A DNA stretch of 46,797 nucleotides from Bacteroidota bacterium (GCA_947459245.1 CANHCV010000014.1:1-46797), one strand, 5' to 3'; counted from the stretch's first letter, positions 1 through 11,784 are shown. A program made the numbers and translations. Notes: generated by a model not told the origin, from the sequence alone.

Positions 1-1
1 G

Positions 2-541
2 TATTACACGCCTTCTGGCCGGTGCATTCAAAAAGACTTTTCGGATATGGACGCCTTCGAAATGGATGTGAACAAACGATTTGAAAACGGAGAAGCCTTT
101 GGGAAATCGCAATTGCCAAAAGGGAAACCGTATAAAACAAAAAAAGGGCGTACCGTTTACGACGGAGGCGGAATTTCTCCCGATTTTTTCATCCCGCTCG
201 ACACCTCAAACTATAGCAATTTTTGGAGTTCCCTTCTTGATAAGGGTACCATCGTTGATTTTGCCGACGAGTATGTAAATGCAAATAAAAACAGTTTGTT
301 AAACAAGTATCCATCCGATATTTCTTTTGTTAACTCCTTCGAACTGATGGAAACCATGAAAGAATTTAAGAAATACTGCGAAAAGAATCAACTTTCTTGG
401 AACGAAAAGGAATACTTGAAATCTGAAAAACTGATCAACCGATATTTATTCTCACAAGTAGGAAAAAAATTATTTGGACAAGAAGTATATATTCGAGTTT
501 CCAATCAATTCGATCCCGTTATCGTTAAAGCTTTGAACTAA
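2..541 (+). CDS. C-terminal part of S41 carboxy-terminal processing peptidase
   Basis: The reading frame is open from the window edge (position 2) to TAA at 539-541, so only the last 179 residues are present. It begins YYTPSGRCIQ, which matches the conserved YYTPSGRxIQ segment just after the catalytic region of S41 (CtpA/Prc, tail-specific) peptidases. This is followed by a GRTVYDGGGISPD segment, also typical of the family. These enzymes cleave exported proteins near their C-termini using a Ser/Lys dyad. The PDZ domain and catalytic Ser/Lys lie upstream of the window, so activity cannot be judged. The remaining C-terminal part resembles the longer tail of Bacteroidota members. The acyl-CoA ligase starts 5 bases downstream, which suggests co-transcription. 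Confidence 0.85.
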   Translation, partial: YYTPSGRCIQKDFSDMDAFEMDVNKRFENGEAFGKSQLPKGKPYKTKKGRTVYDGGGISPDFFIPLDTSNYSNFWSSLLDKGTIVDFADEYVNANKNSLLNKYPSDISFVNSFELMETMKEFKKYCEKNQLSWNEKEYLKSEKLINRYLFSQVGKKLFGQEVYIRVSNQFDPVIVKALN

Positions 542-546
542 AAACC

Positions 547-2307
547 ATGAAACCAACCCGATTATTTGATTTATCTGAATACCAATATCATCAACGTCCG
601 CTAGACATTTCTTTGGCTTACAAAGAAAATGGCGAATGGAAAACCTATTCTTCCAAAGAGTTTTTTGAAACATCGCAAATGCTAGCCTTAGGCCTACTAG
701 CAGAAGGATTTAAACCCGGTGATCGCATTGCAAATATTTCAAACAATCGGCCCGAATGGAATTTTGCCGACCAAGGAATGCTTTCCATGGGGGCCATTCA
801 CGTGCCCATTTATCCAACCATTTCCGACGATGATTATAAGTTTATTTTACGCGACGCAGGTGTTTCCGGAGTTTTTGTTTCCAATCAAGATTTATTCAAC
901 CGATTGATTCCCATTAAGAATGAAATCAATCCAGATATTAAAATTTACACCTTCGACCGCATTGAGGGTGCTCAGCATTGGTCGCATTTGCTCGAAAGGA
1001 GTAAAGAAACCGATCTAAATCAGTTGTTGGATATCAAAAAGGGGATTTCACCCAACGATTTGGCTACGCTCATTTACACTTCTGGAACAACCGGAAATCC
1101 AAAGGGAGTAATGCTTTCCCACGACAACATCATGCACGATATGCTATCGAGCATTGAAAGGGTTCCGGTGGGATACCAATCAAAAGCATTGAGCTTTTTG
1201 CCGCTCTGCCATAGCTTTGAACGGATGATCACCTACATCTACATGTTCCAAGGAATTTCCATTTATTACGCCGAATCCATGGATACCATTGGCGATAATT
1301 TAAAAGAAATCAAACCCCAGGTTTTTAGTTGTGTTCCTCGTTTGTTGGAGAAAGTTTATGGCAAAATTATGGACAAAGCTCTTGCATTAAAAGGCGTAAA
1401 AAAGGGATTGTTCTTTTGGGCATTGAATCTCGGTTTAAAATTCGATTACAATGTAGCGGGAAGCTCATGGTACAACGCTCAGTTAAAATTAGCCAATAAA
1501 TTGATTTTCAGTAAGTGGCGTGAAGCTTTAGGCGGAGAAGTAAAATGCATTGTTTCTGGTGCTGCTGCACTTCAACCCCGATTGGCCAAGGTCTTTTGGG
1601 CGGCACAAATTCCAGTTTTGGAAGGATACGGACTTTCAGAAACTTCACCCGTTATTGCTGTAAACGATTTGCCTGGAAAGAGGGTAGAAGTTGGTGCCGT
1701 TGGCCCACCCATCTCAAACATTGAAGTAAAAATCGCTGCAGATGGCGAGATCCTTACCCGGGGACGGCATGTCATGCTCGGTTACTACAATAGGCCCGAT
1801 CTAACAGCCGAAGTCATCGACTCGGAGGGTTGGTTACACACCGGCGATATTGGTGAATTCACGGCCTTAGGGAACATAAAAATTACCGATCGCAAGAAAG
1901 AAATGTTCAAAACAAGTGGTGGCAAATACATTGCGCCTCAAGTTCTTGAAAACAAATTCAAAGAATCTCCTTTCATTGAACAAATCATGGTTATTGGAGA
2001 AAATGAAAAGTTCCCTGCAGCTCTCATTTCCCCTAATTTTGACGCATTAAAAGTTTATGCCCAAAACCACAGATTACCGGAACATCCTCAAGAACTGATT
2101 CAACAAAAAGCCATTCAAGACCTATTCAAAACACAAATTGAAAAATTCAACCAAGGATTTGGCGATTGGGAAAGAATTAAAAAATGGGAACTTTGCGATA
2201 AATCTTGGTCGTTGGAAACCGGAGAATTAACACCAACACTAAAACTGAAGCGAAAATTTATTGCAAATAAATTCCAAGGTCTTATTGAAAAAATATACCG
2301 AGGCTAA
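547..2307 (+). CDS. Long-chain fatty acid-CoA ligase (AMP-binding, ANL superfamily)
   Basis: A 586-residue adenylate-forming enzyme that activates fatty acids to acyl-AMP and then acyl-CoA. The phosphate-binding motif TSGTTGNPKG lies at about 178-187, the adenine-binding EGYGLSETSP at about 359-368, and GWLHTGD at about 428-434. The next segment, ITDRKKEMFKTSGGKYIAP, carries the hinge and C-terminal-domain lysine region. Length and motif order match the ACSL-type (FAA1-like) long-chain enzymes common in Bacteroidota. No signal peptide is seen, so it is probably cytosolic or peripheral to the inner membrane. The ATG at 547 is 5 bases after the peptidase stop. Its TAA (2305-2307) abuts the stop of the convergent glycosyltransferase with no spacer. 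Substrate chain length cannot be read from the sequence. Confidence 0.92.
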   Translation: MKPTRLFDLSEYQYHQRPLDISLAYKENGEWKTYSSKEFFETSQMLALGLLAEGFKPGDRIANISNNRPEWNFADQGMLSMGAIHVPIYPTISDDDYKFILRDAGVSGVFVSNQDLFNRLIPIKNEINPDIKIYTFDRIEGAQHWSHLLERSKETDLNQLLDIKKGISPNDLATLIYTSGTTGNPKGVMLSHDNIMHDMLSSIERVPVGYQSKALSFLPLCHSFERMITYIYMFQGISIYYAESMDTIGDNLKEIKPQVFSCVPRLLEKVYGKIMDKALALKGVKKGLFFWALNLGLKFDYNVAGSSWYNAQLKLANKLIFSKWREALGGEVKCIVSGAAALQPRLAKVFWAAQIPVLEGYGLSETSPVIAVNDLPGKRVEVGAVGPPISNIEVKIAADGEILTRGRHVMLGYYNRPDLTAEVIDSEGWLHTGDIGEFTALGNIKITDRKKEMFKTSGGKYIAPQVLENKFKESPFIEQIMVIGENEKFPAALISPNFDALKVYAQNHRLPEHPQELIQQKAIQDLFKTQIEKFNQGFGDWERIKKWELCDKSWSLETGELTPTLKLKRKFIANKFQGLIEKIYRG

Positions 2308-3297
2308 TCATTTAGCATACTTCAACGCTTGCTTGATCACCTCTTCCTCATTTTGAGGAAAATTCTTTTGAATCTTCTCCTCAGAAAGTAACCAATAACG
2401 AAATTTCTTCTCCATGGAAGTCCCAATTCCAGAACTGGATGGGATTTTTAACAAGGCCAGAGCCGCTGCATTGCATTGTTGTTCGTATTGTCCCTTCATG
2501 GGAATTACATACAGCTTTTTCCCCAAAAACAACGCTTCTGCGGGGGTTTCAAATCCGGCGCCACAAAGCACACCGTCGCATGAAACCAAGGATTGAATGA
2601 ATCCCGATGAGGAAATGGGGAAAATGGTCGAGTTGTTATTCTCGACTTGAGTCAGCGATCGTTTTGAAAAAATTTGAAACCGGTATTGGGGAAATCGACT
2701 AAAGAAAGAGAGCAAAATTTCATCCGAATACGATGGAAGGTAAATCGTAATATGTCCCTTATTTTCAGAAACAACATTTCTTATTTCAGGTCGTATGATG
2801 GGTGTTGTTATTTTGGATGAATATTTTTCAAAGTGAACCCCCAAATAGTTGGATGATGGAGCGTAGTTCTTCAAAATCCATTCCCCCAAGAAATTTCTTT
2901 TTAATGGACGAGGAGTTTCTTCTTCCCAAAAGGAGGCCTGATGGCTGACGGAAAAGACAGGAATGTTTCTTTTCTTTCCAATTCGAGCAGAAATGGGCTC
3001 AAAATCATTGATAATCAAATCAAAACCTTGGTAAGGAAAAGCATTTACCTGTTTCCTTATTCCACAAATTTTTGATTTTCGAAAAGATTCAACCCAATCA
3101 ATCCCGCCATTTCTTCCAAACACAAAAACTGGCGCTTGGAAATAAAAATCGATCGGAAATGGGAAATCGATTTCATTTTCTGATCCGCAAATGGCAATTT
3201 TCACTTCTGCAACCTTCATCAAAACAGGCAACAATACCAAAGCTCTGCTAGCATGTCCGTTCCCCGTTCCTTGAAATGCATAAAGGACTTTTTTCAT
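2308..3297 (-). CDS. Glycosyltransferase family protein (MurG-fold, MJ1255-like)
   Basis: A 329-residue protein with an N-terminal VLYAFQGTGNGHASRA segment, the Gly-rich first loop of GT-B fold glycosyltransferases of the PF13528/MJ1255 type. A C-terminal acceptor/nucleotide-sugar region follows (CDGVLCGAGFETPAEALFLGKK), like the GG-E loop of MurG relatives. The donor and acceptor are unknown. The upstream gene encodes an LpxH-like phosphoesterase and its stop overlaps this ATG (ATGA, 3294-3297). The pair is therefore translationally coupled and probably acts in envelope glycolipid or glycan metabolism, which is inference from context. The stop codon (2308-2310) directly abuts the stop of the convergent acyl-CoA ligase. 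Confidence 0.8.
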   Translation of the reverse strand: MKKVLYAFQGTGNGHASRALVLLPVLMKVAEVKIAICGSENEIDFPFPIDFYFQAPVFVFGRNGGIDWVESFRKSKICGIRKQVNAFPYQGFDLIINDFEPISARIGKKRNIPVFSVSHQASFWEEETPRPLKRNFLGEWILKNYAPSSNYLGVHFEKYSSKITTPIIRPEIRNVVSENKGHITIYLPSYSDEILLSFFSRFPQYRFQIFSKRSLTQVENNNSTIFPISSSGFIQSLVSCDGVLCGAGFETPAEALFLGKKLYVIPMKGQYEQQCNAAALALLKIPSSSGIGTSMEKKFRYWLLSEEKIQKNFPQNEEEVIKQALKYAK

Positions 3298-4136
3298 TTG
3301 ATCAGTTCAATAAAGTCAGCAATTTCGGAAACTTTTGGTGCTTTACGTTTTATTTCTTCCTCTTCCTCATCAGCATCATGAAAATCAATTTCTGACTCTT
3401 GGTACTTCATCAGCTTCCATTCCCCTTGGTTGAATTCCAATGCCGTTAAGTTTTCTATCCAATCTCCCGAATTCAAGTACATCACTCTCCCATTTGAATT
3501 GGTATATTCTTTCATCTGGGGTTGATGAATGTGCCCACAAATAACCACCTCGTACCCTTTTTCTATGGCAATATCGCATGCCGTTTTTTCGAAATTATCG
3601 ATGAACTTAATGGCTGATTTTACAGAATCTTTGATTTTTTTGGACATGGAAAACGGTTTTCTCCCAAAAAGTTTCAAGTTCCAATTAATGAACCGATTTA
3701 AAAGAATGAGAAAATCATAACCAAACCCTCCCAACTTGGCTAAAGGTTTTGAAAACTGCATGCTTACATCGAAAATATCTCCGTGAAAAATCCAAACCTC
3801 ATTGCCATGGATGTCGAGCAACAACTTATTTTTTAGTTCAAAACCGCCCATTTCAAACCCAACAAATCGCCGAAAGGCTTCGTCGTGGTTTCCGGTAATG
3901 TAAGAAACACGCGTACCCTTTTGAATCAGTTTCATCAGGTAACGAATGACCTTCATGTGGTTGGTAGGGAAGTACTTCTTTGAAAATTGCCACACATCGA
4001 TGATATCGCCATTCAAAACCAAATGTTGAGGATCAATGGATTTGAGGTAATGCAAAAGTTCTTTGGCATGGCAACCAAATGTTCCCAAATGAACATCTGA
4101 AATAACCACCAATTCAACTTTTCGTTTTTCCTTCAT
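3294..4136 (-). CDS. LpxH-like UDP-2,3-diacylglucosamine diphosphatase / calcineurin-type metallophosphoesterase
   Basis: A 280-residue calcineurin-fold phosphoesterase with all metal motifs in order: SDVHLG (13-18), NGDIID (42-47), GNHDE (82-86), HGDIFD and, near the C-terminus, GHIHQP. LpxH relatives hydrolyse UDP-2,3-diacylglucosamine to lipid X in lipid A synthesis. Bacteroidota homologues with this exact pattern are usually annotated that way, but the substrate is not proven from sequence. The frame extends upstream to a TTG at 4152-4154. I prefer the ATG at 4134-4136 because it begins directly before the first beta strand. The C-terminus has an acidic run (DADEEEEE) followed by a basic one. 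It overlaps the downstream glycosyltransferase by 4 bases. A weak -7-like element (TTCCTTTG, 4142-4149) lies 5 bases before ATG. Confidence 0.82.
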   Translation of the reverse strand: MKEKRKVELVVISDVHLGTFGCHAKELLHYLKSIDPQHLVLNGDIIDVWQFSKKYFPTNHMKVIRYLMKLIQKGTRVSYITGNHDEAFRRFVGFEMGGFELKNKLLLDIHGNEVWIFHGDIFDVSMQFSKPLAKLGGFGYDFLILLNRFINWNLKLFGRKPFSMSKKIKDSVKSAIKFIDNFEKTACDIAIEKGYEVVICGHIHQPQMKEYTNSNGRVMYLNSGDWIENLTALEFNQGEWKLMKYQESEIDFHDADEEEEEIKRKAPKVSEIADFIELIK

Positions 4137-4197
4137 ACCAACAAAGGAAACCAATGAAAGAGAAGTAATTGTGGTGTTAACTTGAATAAAAAGTAAA

Positions 4198-4953
4198 TCA
4201 ATATTCTCCGTAACCGCCTGGTTTATAAACCAAATCGGTTCGGTCTTTGATGAGGTAGTACCTCAAGTCAAGGGTTAAATAATTCCCTCTGAGTTCAAAT
4301 TGCTTTTCTGCCTTTTTTGCGAAAGGAGGAAGATCATTTTGATGGGTAACATACGATTTATACAACCACGAAAAAGGAAGCGAAATGCTCGCACCTAAAT
4401 AGGTTGAATGCCCGTTTTTCAACTCTTTCTGCCACCCCACATTTCCCATTACCCCAGGCATAATACCAAAATGCCGGCTAACGTAATTCTTGAAATACGC
4501 CTCGGAAAGGCCGGCAGTTAATGCTGGATAATTGTAATCTCGATTCGTGATGTTGAAATTCAACCCAATTGCTCCTTGCAAAAAATTGGTTTTATTTAGG
4601 TTGACCTGCGTTTGAAGCAAAACTGGAATTTCAAAACTATTAAAGCGGAAATTACTCGTTTTATTCATGAAAGAGTCGCGAATGTTCAATTGAAAATTCC
4701 TTTGCGACATGAGCAAGCCAAATTCCAAAGATAGTCGCTCCTTGAATTGGTTTTTCAACGTAAATCCCAAAGAAAACCCCGGAGTTTGGGTAACCGTAAA
4801 CCTTGAAAAATTAACCGAATCGGTTTGAGGTCCTGTTCGTAAAAAAGAAGAAGCAAGAATGGGTTTTACCTGAAATCCACCCGTAAGCGTGTAGGGCTGC
4901 GAAAATGCGACCCACGCCAAAAGTAAAAAACTCAAAGTAAAACCCGTTCTCAT
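4198..4953 (-). CDS. Exported outer-membrane beta-barrel-like protein, function unknown
   Basis: A 251-residue protein with a clear signal peptide (MRTGFTLSFLLLAWVAFSQ, cleavage probably after Ser-Gln). Alternating hydrophobic/polar strands follow, with aromatic-rich turns (FSLGFTLKN, LSLEFGLLM, GIMPGVMGNVGW), as in small PorT/OmpA-like outer-membrane barrels of Bacteroidota. No family can be named securely. The frame is open further upstream, to 5055, but that extension runs into the M49 peptidase gene and would mask the signal peptide. The ATG at 4951-4953 lies 1 base after the peptidase stop (4955-4957), so it is the start. This is the last gene of the minus-strand block. Confidence 0.72.
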   Translation of the reverse strand: MRTGFTLSFLLLAWVAFSQPYTLTGGFQVKPILASSFLRTGPQTDSVNFSRFTVTQTPGFSLGFTLKNQFKERLSLEFGLLMSQRNFQLNIRDSFMNKTSNFRFNSFEIPVLLQTQVNLNKTNFLQGAIGLNFNITNRDYNYPALTAGLSEAYFKNYVSRHFGIMPGVMGNVGWQKELKNGHSTYLGASISLPFSWLYKSYVTHQNDLPPFAKKAEKQFELRGNYLTLDLRYYLIKDRTDLVYKPGGYGEY

Positions 4954-4954
4954 T

Positions 4955-6984
4955 TTAGTTATTGATGGGTAAAGTTTGGTATTGTTCTCCCAATCGCAAC
5001 ATTTGTTGCAAAAATGTTTCATCGTGTTTGTAGGTAACATCCACCAATTTTCCATTTTTCATCACAGGAACCAATCGAGGTTGGATGAAACCACTGTAGG
5101 GTTTGGTTGGGATTTTTTCAAAGCGTTTCTTCACTTCAGCCAACATCTTTTGGTCGATCTTAACGCCGTAGTTTTCAACCAACGCCTTCGCTGCCGGATA
5201 ATCGCCCTCGCTTTTGATGCGTTGGATTTCAGATAACAACTGACCAAATAACGTTCTCAGAGCTTCGTAATTGCGCACCACGAAAAATGTTTTTCCATCT
5301 TTCGTAACTTTTTCAATGACGTTGGACGACTTTCCTTTTTCGTAAACCCAAGCTGCCACCAACTGACGGTTGCGCATGTGATCTTCTTCCAAACTTTGTC
5401 CCGCTTCCATTCTGCGCAATTGGATCATCAATCCATTTCGGATGTAACGATCGTATTCCGATTTACCACAATCCAAATGAGGCATTACGCCCATTTGTAC
5501 CAATTTGGGATCAAGTAAATAATACAAAGCTACCAAATCTGCACGTGCCTCTTCCAAAGTTGAAGCATAACTACGAAGCGTTGTACTTGGATTGTCAACG
5601 CCATCTTTCAATTTCCCAGAAGCGTGTCCAATTACTTCGTGAAGAGCCGTGTGTAACTTATCGCTAAGCTCACCGTATTTTTCGGCTCTTTCCATTTCGG
5701 CCGCATCGAAAGCAAACTCTTTAAGGGCACCTGGTCCGGCCGCCCGGTCGTAAGCCAAAATGATGTTGTTCAGGGAAACCGACTTAGATCCGTGTTTCTC
5801 GCGAATCCAATCGGCATTGGGCAAGTTAATTCCAATGGCAGTAGAGGGAGCTGCATCCCCGGCCTCCATGGCAACATTGATCACGTTGTAACTGATTCCA
5901 GTTACTTTAGATTTTTTGTAAGCCGCAGGAATAGGAGATTGATCTTCAAACCATTGGGCATTTTCTGCAATCACCTTCATTTTCTTTGTTGCTTCTGGAT
6001 CGCGGTATTGAATGGCCGATTCAAACGATCCCTTTTTCCCAATTGGATCGATGTAAACTTCAATAAAACCATGAATGAAATCCACCACGGTTGAGTTATC
6101 CGAAACCCACGCAATGTTGAATTCATCGAATTTCTTTAAATCTCCCGTTTGGTAATATTCAATCAAGATTCCAATGGCTTTGGCTTGACTTGGATTTTCA
6201 GCAACATTTTGCGCTTTTTTGAGGTATTCAACGCATTTTTCAAGAGCTGCCGAATACATTCCACCCACTTTCCAAACTTTCTCTACCAACACTCCATTTT
6301 GCTTGGTGAGTTTGGAATTCAATCCAAAACTAGGGACTTCTTTTTGTTTTGTTGGATTCATCTTTTGGTAGAAACTTTGGGCTTCTTCAACCGTAACGCC
6401 TTCATAAAAATTCATGGACGAAGCCAAAAGCATATCTACGCCTTCTGCCTTATTGGTTCGCTTCAGAAATTTATTTCCAAAAATGACCTCCGTTGTAGGC
6501 GGAATTGGATTGTAATCTTTAGAGATCAAAGCTGCATCTGTAAGAACTTTTGCCCAGTACTCTTTTGAAAATCCGGGCTCTATCTTCACTTCATTGTAGT
6601 GGTGATGAATACCATTCGAAAAGAAAACCCGTTTAGCATAGGTTTCCAAAGCTGGGTATTCCCTAACCGACTTATCGATATTTGGTGATGTTAAGATGGC
6701 TTCCAAACACTTGCGAACAAGTAAGTTTTCCTTGCAATTCTGATCCCAAATGATGTCTCGACCGTAATTGGCCGCTTCGCTGAGGTAATAAATCAACTCT
6801 TTTTGTTTGGGAGTTAACTCTTCCCAACCTGGAAGGTCGTACTTCAAAACCTGAATATCAGCAAAAGTGTCGATGACAACCGAATTTTGATTGGTTTTTG
6901 AGGACGCCGAAATGGTAGATTCTGAACGTGAACAGGATGTTGATGTTGCGGCAATGATGCCTAATCCAAGGATGAATACGTTTT

Positions 6985-6988
<4 letters not shown>
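4955..6988 (-). CDS. Dipeptidyl peptidase III-like zinc peptidase (M49), predicted lipoprotein
   Basis: A 677-residue protein carrying the M49 zinc motif HEVIGH at 450-455 (family pattern HExxGH), followed by ASGKL. The second metal motif is EEARAD at about 479-484. M49 enzymes remove dipeptides from the N-terminus of short peptides. The N-terminus is a lipoprotein signal with a candidate lipidated Cys19 (STSC-SRSES), so the enzyme is probably anchored in the periplasm or on the cell surface, unlike the cytosolic animal DPP III. The lipobox is relaxed (Ser at -3), so lipidation is likely but not certain. The start ATG overlaps the dapA stop (ATGA, 6985-6988), and the outer-membrane protein follows after 1 base. 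A role in peptide scavenging is inferred. Confidence 0.87.
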
Positions 6989-10378
<3,390 letters not shown>

Positions 10379-10391
10379 GCTAGCTTTTTGC

Positions 10392-10811
10392 TCAAAGATA
10401 TTGAATTTCCCAGTGAACTGGGCAAACCTTTTTAAGCATTTCGCTCACTCCGCAGTATTTTTCTTGGGACAGCTTTACCGCTTTCTCAATTTTCGGATAA
10501 TCTTCCTCTTTGGCTTTGAATCGATACAAAAGTCGAATTTCGGAGTAAACCTTGGGATGCTCATCGGTTAAATCGGCTTCGCAATTCATGGTAAACGACT
10601 CTACTTCAACCTGCATTTTTTTCAAAAGGGCGGCAACGTCCATTCCTGTACATCCCATGAGTGAGGTGAGCAACAACGCTTTCGGACGAGGGCCTGCATT
10701 TTCTCCGCCATCGGCTTCGGCCACGTCTAGAAACAATTCGTGTCCGTTAATTTCTGATTTGAATTTCATTCCGCCTTCGTAGGAGGTGGAAACTTGATGT
10801 GTGGCGCTCAT
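10392..10811 (-). CDS. OsmC/Ohr-family peroxiredoxin-like protein
   Basis: A 139-residue OsmC-family protein with the two conserved reactive cysteines: Cys54 in LMGCTGMD and Cys120 in KYCGVSEML. These families reduce organic hydroperoxides or handle persulfides with thiol partners. The overall pattern (GPRPKALLLTSLMGCTGMD) fits the broad OsmC group (YhfA-like) better than classical Ohr. The frame is open to a TTG at 10842-10844. The ATG at 10809-10811, which overlaps the rhodanese stop as ATGA, is the natural start. It is flanked by rhodanese, thioredoxin and exported thioredoxin genes, which supports a thiol-redox role. The 3' end of the gene contains a palindrome and the candidate promoter of the next gene. 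Confidence 0.9.
   Translation of the reverse strand: MSATHQVSTSYEGGMKFKSEINGHELFLDVAEADGGENAGPRPKALLLTSLMGCTGMDVAALLKKMQVEVESFTMNCEADLTDEHPKVYSEIRLLYRFKAKEEDYPKIEKAVKLSQEKYCGVSEMLKKVCPVHWEIQYL
10393..10426 (-). promoter_or_regulatory. Candidate internal promoter for exported thioredoxin-ligA-dapA genes, with palindromic spacer
   Basis: On the minus strand, -33 TTTG (10423-10426), a 22-base spacer and -7 TATCTTTG (10393-10400) match the consensus at every fixed base. The spacer contains the perfect inverted repeat CCCAGT-TC-ACTGGG (10409-10422) directly after the -33 element. The start would be near 10389, 10 bases before the thioredoxin ATG. All of it lies within the last codons of osmC. Confidence 0.6.
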
Positions 10812-11131
10812 TGGGTTTTCAATATTTTTTGCAAAGAGTTCCAAGCGCCACCGTTGATGGATTGAATTCCGTTGCTTTTCAACAAGGATGTTGCAGAACC
10901 GGAACGCATTCCGGAGGCACAGCAGGTGATGATCGGTTTGCCTTCTTTTTTCAAGTTAGCAATTTTTCCGTTTAGTACTTGAAGGGGAATATTTTTCGCA
11001 CCGGAAATGTGGCCATTGCTAAACTCGGCCGAAGTGCGAACATCTACAATTACTGCTCCTTGTTGCATCAATTGATGGATGGCTTGGTGTTTGTTTTTGT
11101 TCGAAAACAAATTGGAAAGGAATCCAAACAT
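10808..11131 (-). CDS. Rhodanese-like sulfurtransferase domain protein
   Basis: A 107-residue single-domain rhodanese. The HISGAKNIPL segment (41-50) is typical, and the active-site loop C71-A-S-G-M-R-S has the CxxGxR pattern with catalytic Cys71, preceded by another Cys at 70. Such proteins carry a persulfide sulfur from thiosulfate or other donors. The N-terminal stretch MFGFLSNLF is weakly hydrophobic and may associate with membrane. It lies 2 bases after trxA and overlaps osmC by 4 bases. The tight linkage with thioredoxin and OsmC suggests one enzyme set that makes, carries and reduces persulfides, which is inference. Confidence 0.92.
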   Translation of the reverse strand: MFGFLSNLFSNKNKHQAIHQLMQQGAVIVDVRTSAEFSNGHISGAKNIPLQVLNGKIANLKKEGKPIITCCASGMRSGSATSLLKSNGIQSINGGAWNSLQKILKTQ

Positions 11132-11133
11132 GA

Positions 11134-11430
11134 TTAAATAAATTTTTTAACGGTTTCTGAAATTTGATGGGCCGACATGGTTCCCGCTTTCCTCCAAAGC
11201 AATTGCCCATTTTTGAAAATCATCAAGGTTGGAATGGATTGAATTTTGTAGGCTTGGGATACGGCTGGATTTTTATCGACATTGATTTTCAATACTTTGG
11301 CCGAATCCCCCAATAGTTTTGCGGCCTTCTGAACTTCAGGTGATAAAACTCTACATGGGCCGCACCAATCGGCATAAAAATCAATCAATACGGGTACATC
11401 ACTATTGATGATGCTCTTAAACTTACTCAT
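11134..11430 (-). CDS. trxA: Thioredoxin
   Basis: A 98-residue cytosolic thioredoxin with WCGPC at 22-26 (Cys23, Cys26), an FYADWCGPCR context and the cis-proline segment SIPTLMIF. No signal peptide is present. It reduces disulfides, and here possibly persulfides formed on the adjacent rhodanese or OsmC proteins (inferred). It is slightly shorter than E. coli TrxA (109) at the N-terminus, as is common. The ATG overlaps the stop of the upstream DUF6132 gene (ATGA, 11427-11430). A second, dedicated thioredoxin may exist elsewhere in the genome, so this copy need not be the main one. Confidence 0.93.
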   Translation of the reverse strand: MSKFKSIINSDVPVLIDFYADWCGPCRVLSPEVQKAAKLLGDSAKVLKINVDKNPAVSQAYKIQSIPTLMIFKNGQLLWRKAGTMSAHQISETVKKFI

Positions 11431-11612
11431 TTCTTACGATTTATCATTTCAAATACGAATCCTCCACTCAAGTAACCCATCATTGCCCCCCAAAGAGTAG
11501 AGAAATAAATATTGCTGGTTAACGGACACCCGTCAGGAGTACATTGAGGATTGTAGATCCAAAAATAACTTCCAATTGCTCCACCAACCAACCCAATTAA
11601 CTTGTATTTCAT
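11427..11612 (-). CDS. Small membrane protein, DUF6132-like
   Basis: A 61-residue protein with two predicted membrane helices (LIGLVGGAIGSYFWIY and ISTLWGAMMGYLSGGFVF-like segments) separated by a loop, NPQCTPDGCPLTSN. The paired cysteines and Thr-Ser-Asn motif match the DUF6132 family that I recall from Bacteroidota. Function is unknown. The frame begins with a GTG at 11613-11615, but the adjacent ATG (11610-11612) is the likely start. It heads the minus-strand block ahead of trxA and rhodanese, so the two loop cysteines may be redox-active or bind metal at the membrane surface (speculative). No good promoter was found upstream. A weak -7-like TTGGTTTG lies at 11646-11653. Confidence 0.75.
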   Translation of the reverse strand: MKYKLIGLVGGAIGSYFWIYNPQCTPDGCPLTSNIYFSTLWGAMMGYLSGGFVFEMINRKK

Positions 11613-11705
11613 CACGATTTCTTTTCTTTTCGGAATATTTTTTCACAAACCAATCCCGGAGAAATTGAAATTTCTTCGAAACAGATTCTTCGGATTAATG
11701 GCAAA

Positions 11706-11731
11706 AATGGAATTGAATGGAATTGGTTCCA
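11706..11731. repeat. Tandem 10-bp repeat with overlapping inverted repeat upstream of speB
   Basis: The unit AATGGAATTG occurs twice in perfect tandem (11706-11725). The second copy overlaps an inverted repeat TGGAA-TTGG-TTCCA (11718-11731). This lies in the 184-base divergent gap between the DUF6132 block and speB, about 65-90 bases before the speB ATG. It looks like an operator, but no regulator gene is nearby. The rest of the gap is AT-rich with no other clear feature than the speB -7 candidate and Shine-Dalgarno. Confidence 0.45.
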
Positions 11732-11768
11732 AATACAAAAAAAATTAGGATTACGCCCTTAATTTCTC

Positions 11769-11776
11769 GAACTTTG
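11769..11776 (+). promoter_or_regulatory. Candidate -7 box for speB operon
   Basis: GAACTTTG matches the Bacteroidota -7 consensus TAnnTTTG at all but the first position. Transcription would start near 11780, giving a leader of about 16 bases that carries the Shine-Dalgarno. No TTG is found at the expected -33 distance, so support is weak. Confidence 0.35.
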
Positions 11777-11784
11777 CAATCAAT

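Noticed and set aside
4137-4154. TTG-started N-terminal extension of the LpxH-like gene
   Set aside because: It adds only MVSFVG before an ATG that starts directly at the conserved first strand, so the ATG at 4134-4136 is preferred.
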